Source: Cricetomys ansorgei
Lineage: Eukaryota; Chordata; Mammalia; Rodentia; Nesomyidae
Assembly (NCBI GenBank): GCA_026225945.1
Contig: JAMJFZ010001133.1
Coordinates: forward strand, 8,824,501-8,888,500
Reading direction: 5' to 3'
Length of the DNA: 64,000 bases
Part shown: positions 58,630-64,000 of the stretch, piece by piece
Layout of the letters: each line of letters starts with the position of its first letter
Position numbering within the stretch: the stretch's first letter is position 1
Program-made: the position numbers and the translations under genes
Notes under the pieces: model-generated
What the model was told of the DNA's origin: nothing
Database searches by the model: none
The model's input: only the letters and a program-made list of their open reading frames with translations

Positions 58630-59361
58630 GTGAATTTTTATTACAATGCTTTCCACTCTTTCCCTTCTCCTTGGAGTCTGTACTTTCCAAGTATCTAGAT
58701 GCTTTTGCTTCTTTCTTTTGAAACATGTTCCCTGAGTCTGGGGCCATTGTCTGCTCAGCAGTGATGAAGCAGCAGGTAGCTATTGATCTAGGATCACAAC
58801 TTCAGCATGAAAATGCTGATCTAGCAACATCTGCCATTCCCTCTGTGAAGACAAAGGCTCCATTTAGACAGGAGGTACTGATTCTCATAAACCTTAGGTA
58901 TTTTGTTTGGTGGTTCAGCTTGGCTCAGCCAATTCAGTCCCTGACTATAAAATCAACTGCAACTTAATTTCTGTCCTCCATTATGAGATCCACCATGATG
59001 CCTCTCCTGAATTACAAACAGAAACAGAAACCACAAATCCTCTCTGCCAACATTCTTCATCCACACTCTTTCACTAGGTTTCAGAAGGCAAAAATGCAAC
59101 AAGTTAATACTCTATCTTCTTCTCATTTTGACCATCTAAGTTTATCTTTGTAAGTTTAGTCTCTATCAATTAATTTTGCATGCAAGTCATTGTTTTAGTA
59201 ATTTTTTGGCTATTAATACTTTTACATAAAGCATCAATTAGGCAATTATTGAGATGTGTTTGTGTCACTCCACAGCCATGATTTTTAAATGGTCTAAGTG
59301 CCATTGTGATTCCAGTTTCACAGTGCAAACATGTAAAAGTCCTCATGGAATAGTTCAGAGC
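58630..59361. other. Unassigned DNA
   Basis: About 730 bp, no recognised repeat; an 80-codon plus-strand frame at 58725-58967 has no recognisable domain. Confidence 0.4.
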
Positions 59362-59480
59362 TGAGAGTGTAGCTCAGCGGTTGAAAGCGTGCTTTGTAGG
59401 GGCAATGTTATGCCCTAGATTCAATTCTCAGCACTGCAATTGGAAACAAAGAAGAACACACAGACAAACAAGACAGATAG
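59362..59480 (+). mobile_element. ID SINE
   Basis: GCTGAGAGTGTAGCTCAGCG (box A), TTGAAAGCGTGCTTTGTAGG and CCCTAGATTCAATTCTCAGC (box B) follow the tRNA(Ala)-derived ID body, with an A-rich tail ending in GATA units. Diverged, unlike the young ID copies typical of rat. Confidence 0.88.
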
Positions 59481-59527
59481 ATAGATAAAAGAAATTCAGT
59501 TTCTCTTTTTCCTTCTTTTCATGAATT

Positions 59528-59866
59528 TTTGTGTGTGATTTGCACCCTTTTTTATGTTCAAATGTATGAGGGTGCAGCTGTTTGTCCCTGCCTGTGGAGG
59601 TCTGAGGCTGCTCTTGGAGATATTCCTCAGGTGTTCTTCTACCTTATTCTTTTGAGGCAGGATTTATGTCTTAATCAAACCTAGAGCTTGCTGTTTTGCC
59701 TAGCCTTCCTTGACAGCCTGCTCTGCAAATCTCCTGTCCACACCTTCTGATGTTGGAATTATGGGAAGCTGCCTCACTGCCCTGCATTTGTGTAAGTTCA
59801 GGGGATCTGAGTCCCATCCTCTTGCTTGAGATGCAAGTGCATTAACTATTGAGGCATGTCCTTAAA
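59528..59866 (-). mobile_element. B4 SINE
   Basis: Reversed: CCTGCCTGTGGAGGTCTGAG, CTTTTGAGGCAGGATTTATG, CAAACCTAGAGCTTGCTGTT, CTGATGTTGGAATTATGGG, and ATGCAAGTGCATTAACTATT for the tRNA-like head. Confidence 0.85.
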
Positions 59867-60367
59867 GTCACTATTTTAAGGTGAGAGAAACAGTATTTCT
59901 AAACTCATTAAAAGTAGTATTTATATGGCTGGCTACAGCTGTCCTCACATATGACTTAAGAACTTAAGGTATTTCCCACCATATTTCTTTCATAGTTAAA
60001 GAAACTCATATTACAACTGAAATGTGCAATGATTTAGAAATATGCTAACCATCGGTGCTTATTTCCTTAAGACCTTCCTGAGGGGTTCTCTTGCATCATG
60101 AAAACAATGGCAAAGGACGAAGAAATAACCCTGGTCCATCAGACTTTTACTTTATCGAAGCTTGGGTTTTCAGTTCTGCTGAAGTTGCTTTTCTTTCTTG
60201 GTTTCTCAGATCATCTGCTTTGATTTTGGTAGAGGAGCATTTGCCTTCCAGTTGTAAACTCTTCAGTGAAGAATCTTTAAAATTGGGTTGTGTTCTCAGC
60301 ACATGATGGCACTGAATTTTCTCTTCCAAATTTAAGAAATTTTACTTTAGCAAGAAAAAAAATTTTG
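59867..60367. other. Unassigned DNA
   Basis: No recognised repeat. Overlapping frames on both strands (60091-60306 plus, 60147-60329 minus) look fortuitous. Confidence 0.4.
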
Positions 60368-60600
60368 TGCAGATTTTGTGAGTGCAATGTATGTGGGTAT
60401 AGTTTATATGTGTGTGTTTGTGCAGAAGCCAGAAAAGGTGTTGGGTGATCTCCTCTATCACCGAATACATTATTCCTTTAATGTAGATCTCTCTGTGACT
60501 AGAGATGGTATTTTTACCTTCTAGGGTTCCTGTATCCGTGCAGCATTTTGTAATGTTAGCTAAGCTGAGCTGCAAGCCAACGGAGGCAAACACTGGGTAC
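60368..60600 (-). mobile_element. B4-like SINE, degenerate
   Basis: GTGTGTTTGTGCAGAAGCCA, AAAAGGTGTTGGGTGATCTC and CTCTATCACCGAATACATTA match the reversed tail half of B4. Similarity becomes weak beyond about 60500. Confidence 0.5.
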
Positions 60601-63133
60601 TGTATGGCCTGTGAGAAAAGATTTATTTGTATATTGTCAAATGGTTGGAAATGAATCAAAGTAAAAAATAACATCCCATGGCACGTGAAAATCATAAAAT
60701 CCAAACATCTCCTAGACATGTTCTAGATTTGGCTGATGGACCTGTCCAAGAAAAATGTATCAAATTCCATTTTGTGCATCTCTCCATTGGTTTTTACTTT
60801 CCAAACGATTATTGCTTGAAACACAGAAGTTTATAACAGCCTTTTCTCACCAGAGAATTGACTTATTTGTCAGTATATGATTCTTTTCATTTTTCACATT
60901 ATATTTTGCTAAAAATTTAGTTTTCTATATTCATGAAGCAGTACACTTGTTTTGGGTAGGTTTTATCTGGTATGTTTGCTTGGTGATTTTCAGTGTATTT
61001 CTATCATTCAGAAGAGACTGGGAGTGTTTGGGGTTGGTTATGGCCATGAATATATTCTTGTTATTGGCAATGATGGCTATATTCAGATTTATTACATCAC
61101 ATCCTTTCCGTTTCGCACAATGTGTCCCAAATTCCCAGTGAAGAGCCTCTGTTTCGCCCTTTGTTCAGCATGACTTCAGCAAGGACACAGACAGATGTAA
61201 GGCTCAGAGATGTCCCACCCAGACTACCTAACTACCTGTTGACAAGAGCAAAGAAACCGTGGAAGACTTGAGTGACCTAGAGCAATTCTCTCTTAGCCAA
61301 GATTTGCTTTGTCAACTCTAAGAACTTAGCAAACTGAAAGATGTTGGGAGAAGATTCTGGGTAAGCACGAACAAATGGTTTTCAGGTACTGAAATCTTGG
61401 ACGAGTTTTCATGAGAGGAAGTTTGACTAATTGTTTAAATGTGCATGATTTGACTCAGAACCATTCTTTGTGCTGAAATGTCCTTAGTAGCTTTGGAAAG
61501 GGGCGACGCTGCTGGAGGGCCCTTCTGGCACTCAGTTCCCAGCCATCCTTGGGTTTGCCGCTGCTACTTGGCCCAGGTTTAGAACAGTTCTGCTGCACGC
61601 TGTTATCTCGGCTTTCTTCCTCTCGTCTCTGCCAAAAATCACAGCTGCTGCTGTGTGTTGCCTGCTTTCCCAGGTGTTGTTTTATATTCCGGATGGCAAC
61701 AGGATTTAAAAAGTGGTGGCGGTTTGAGTGTTTATAACAGAACCAGAAAAGCAAAACCTAGTGCATTCCACCGATTAAAACCCTCCTCTTGCTTTGGTTA
61801 CCCCCAAAAGGGGCGTGATTTCCAGCTCCTTACCCTCTACCTGCTCTTACTTCCTGCCTTCGTTTCTTTTAATTCACTTCAGAAGCAACAACTTTAAAAT
61901 TAATTTTATGGGCTGCAACTCTGAAATGGTACTGTAGCTGGGTACGATTCTTTTTTTTTTTTTTTTTTTTACTTTCTCTTTTTTTTAACTTTTAAAGTCT
62001 AATCTGCTAAGACATCCAGCGACTAAATATACAGCCTGATGTATTTTAACATTTAAAAGCATACACCTGTGTGTACTTTCCACATAGGTCAAGACACTGG
62101 CTTGTAATTTCTTCAGAAGACTCTCCGTGTTTCTTTCCGGCTCACACACCACCACATATATAACCACGATTCTGATTTTTATAATAGCTAATTAGTTGGC
62201 TTGCTTGTATATTTCCTATAAACGCAGGATTATTTGGAGTGGAATTTCTTAATCGTATAAAACCATAGCCCTCATCTGTTAATGGAATGTGAAGAAAGAG
62301 GGAGACATAACAACAGCCGGCAGTAGGAGCAAGCTTTCTAAGATGTGCTGGAGAGGATAAACAAAAGCTTCTCAGAAAGCATGAACTTCAGCTGTACACA
62401 GGAGAGGGTCTACAAACTTTCCACAGGCTTCAGGAGCACAGCAAATATACGTAAAGAATTAATTGAAAATGGAATCTACAACTGCCAAGAAAATTTTAGC
62501 CTAAGTAGCAAAAGAACTGACACAACCAAAGAAAGAAAATTCCATGAATACTATCCTGTTACTGAAGAGGAAATTTAAGAGCAGAGGTAAAAGTGAAATA
62601 TTATCATGAGAACGCATTGATTGTTTAAATAGTATTCATGCTGACTCAAATTCATTCCTCACCCAAAAACTCCTAAAAAATTAAAATTAAGCCACAGAAG
62701 CCAATGTTCCTACTTTTTTTTTCTTAAATATTTAAGTAGGCAACTTACATAAAGAAGTTTCATGAAAACTTCAGAGCAATTATATAAACCTTGACCTACT
62801 TTTCAGATTGCTTGTGATTTTATGCATTGGAAAATTCTTGTTTGGTTAATGTAACCACTGCATGACTCATACTTTATTGATTATTTTGAGTGTTGAACAC
62901 ATATAGGAAGAAAGTGACAGTGACAGCTTCAGATTTCTCCCTTGTAGCATTGAGAGCATGTTATCCTTTATTGCATATTGTAAGGTTTAGCCAATTAGGT
63001 TAAGGTACATAGACGGCATAGACTTGTACTTTTGTGCAACCCACTGTCTGTCTTACAGCGGGAAGATGTTCTTTTCTACTGTTTCTCAGTTACTTTTAAT
63101 GTTTCACCTAATATATTGAAAATAAGTTTGTTT
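60601..63133. other. Unique-looking region with a CpG-containing GC-richer patch
   Basis: The longest stretch in the window (about 2.5 kb) without a recognised repeat. It holds a GC-richer patch at about 61480-61730 and a T tract at 61951-61970. Frames of 60-99 codons occur on both strands, none recognisable. Confidence 0.45.
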
Positions 63134-63300
63134 ACCGGGCTGTGGTGGTGCACGTCTTTAATTTCAACACTTGGGAGGCAGAGGCAAATGATCTCTTGAG
63201 TTTGAGGCCAGCCTAGTCTCCAGAGTGAGTTCTAGGATGGCCAGAGTTACAACAGAGCAACTGTCTAGAAAAACTAAAATAACAATAACAATACTACTAA
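63134..63300 (+). mobile_element. B1 SINE
   Basis: CCGGGCTGTGGTGGTGCACG, CAACACTTGGGAGGCAGAGG, TTTGAGGCCAGCCTAGTCTC, CCAGAGTGAGTTCTAGGATG and an A-rich tail with ACAATAA units. Both internal promoter boxes are recognisable; one of the better preserved SINEs here. Confidence 0.95.
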
Positions 63301-63371
63301 CAATAGTTTTGTTCATTTTTTTTTTCTATCCTTACTATACTTATCCTTTCTATCCTTATCTATACTCTGTG

Positions 63372-63577
63372 GGATAGAGAAACCATTCAGCAATTACGAA
63401 TAGTTTTTGCTCTTCCAGAGGACTAGAATTCTGTTCCTAGCACCCACATTGGCCATTCATGACCACCTGAAACTCCAGGTCCAGTGGATTTGATGCCCTG
63501 GCCTCTGCAGGCCTCCACACACATATGTCATGTATTCACATAGCCACATACGAATATAGAAGAAAATAAATCATTTA
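63372..63577 (+). mobile_element. B2/B3 SINE
   Basis: TAGAGAAACCATTCAGCAAT, TGCTCTTCCAGAGGACTAGA, CAGTGGATTTGATGCCCTGG and an A-rich tail AAGAAAATAAAT. Confidence 0.88.
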
Positions 63578-63636
63578 AATGGAAAAGGCTTGTTTTACCC
63601 CAAAATTTCAGGTTTTATACAGGATAGCCACTTTTT

Positions 63637-63675
63637 AAGATTTTATTTTTATTATATAGGCTATGCGTGTATGTG

Positions 63676-63714
<39 letters not shown>

Positions 63715-63871
63715 TGTGTAAGTGTATGCACTTGATTGTGGATACGTGGGGAGGCCAGGAAAGGATCTAGGATCCCTTGGAGCTGGAGTTACAGGCCTTT
63801 CTGAGCTTTTTGGTATGAGTGCTGGGAAAAGCGCCAAGAGTTCTTAGCTGCTGAGCCATCTCTCTAGCTCA
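63637..63871 (-). mobile_element. B2/B3 SINE with internal (GT)n
   Basis: Reversed: TAAGATTTTATTTTTATTAT (tail), (GT)n at 63678-63713, GAGGCCAGGAAAGGATCTAG, CCCTTGGAGCTGGAGTTACA, GAGCCATCTCTCTAGCTC (head). The GT array replaces the normal variable segment. Confidence 0.92.
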
Positions 63872-63892
63872 GGATAACTGCTACAATTCTTA

Positions 63893-64000
63893 AAGATGGG
63901 ATGATGAGATGGCTTAGCATATGAGGGTGATTCCTGCCAAGCCTGAGAACCTCAGTTTGATCTCCAGGACATACATGGTAGAAGAAGAGAGTCAATACCC
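63893..64000 (+). mobile_element. tRNA-derived SINE (ID/B4-like), cut by the window edge
   Basis: GATGATGAGATGGCTTAGCA (box A), CCTGCCAAGCCTGAGAACCT and CAGTTTGATCTCCAGGACAT (box B), then TGGTAGAAGAAGAGAG. The same type as 38029-38290. Its 3' end lies beyond the window. Confidence 0.85.

Noticed and set aside
60947..61173. Overlapping 64- and 73-codon frames preceded by CAG acceptor-like sequence
   Set aside because: No protein family recognised, no matching donor or neighbouring exon; the two overlapping frames share the same DNA, so neither is favoured.

Overview
The window looks like gene-poor nuclear DNA from a muroid rodent (mouse, rat, hamster or vole group; the species cannot be settled by eye). 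It is AT-rich and dominated by rodent-specific interspersed repeats: B1, B2/B3, B4/ID-type SINEs, Lx-like LINE-1, MaLR-type LTRs and one gammaretrovirus-type solo LTR. Microsatellites are long. I found no protein-coding gene, no convincing exon, no RNA gene, no CRISPR array and no bacterial or viral genome. The longer open frames fall in LINE-1 remnants, in simple repeats or in isolated unrecognised stretches, so no CDS is called. Repeat names come from recognising sequence patterns, not from a database search; percent identities were not computed.

Layout. 1-5 kb: a MaLR-type LTR (214-575), a 69-bp tandem duplication, a B1, a B3 and a second LTR-like repeat (4669-5095). 5-9.5 kb: a layered MaLR-type retroelement with an LTR (about 6205-7116), a primer-site-like sequence and an internal region, split by a B1, two LTR-like repeats and a B3. 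9.5-18 kb: mostly single-copy AT-rich DNA with a CTCF-like motif (11095), a 5'-truncated LINE-1 (13478-14658), a B4 and AT-rich hairpins. 18-22 kb: a solo ERV1 LTR with an exact 4-bp target duplication, and old SINEs. 24.3-28.3 kb: the longest LINE-1, with tandem 5' monomers, a broken ORF1, a broken ORF2 and an internal deletion. 29.5-33.2 kb: an LTR-like repeat, a GT/GA tract with a B3, and a minus-strand LINE-1 3' region. 34-38 kb: MIR, MLT1-like LTR, B3, then a LINE-1 with a 5' inversion that is itself interrupted by a second LINE-1 tail and a 252-nt pure purine tract. 38-54 kb: largely unique AT-rich DNA with SINEs and long CA, GATA, GGAA, TA and GT arrays. 54-64 kb: a MaLR-type LTR with a 5-bp target duplication, a LINE-1 3' end with a clear target duplication (57388-58615), a B4 pair, a CpG-containing GC-richer patch (about 61480-61730), and a cluster of SINEs at the right edge.

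Nothing here acts as a gene system. The main value of the window is as a record of retrotransposition: target-site duplications, twin-priming inversion, nested insertion and internal deletion. The only candidates for host function are the CTCF-like motif at 11095-11110, the CpG-rich patch near 61.5 kb, and a pair of similar unassigned segments at 16.19 and 42.41 kb. No previously undescribed biological system could be supported.
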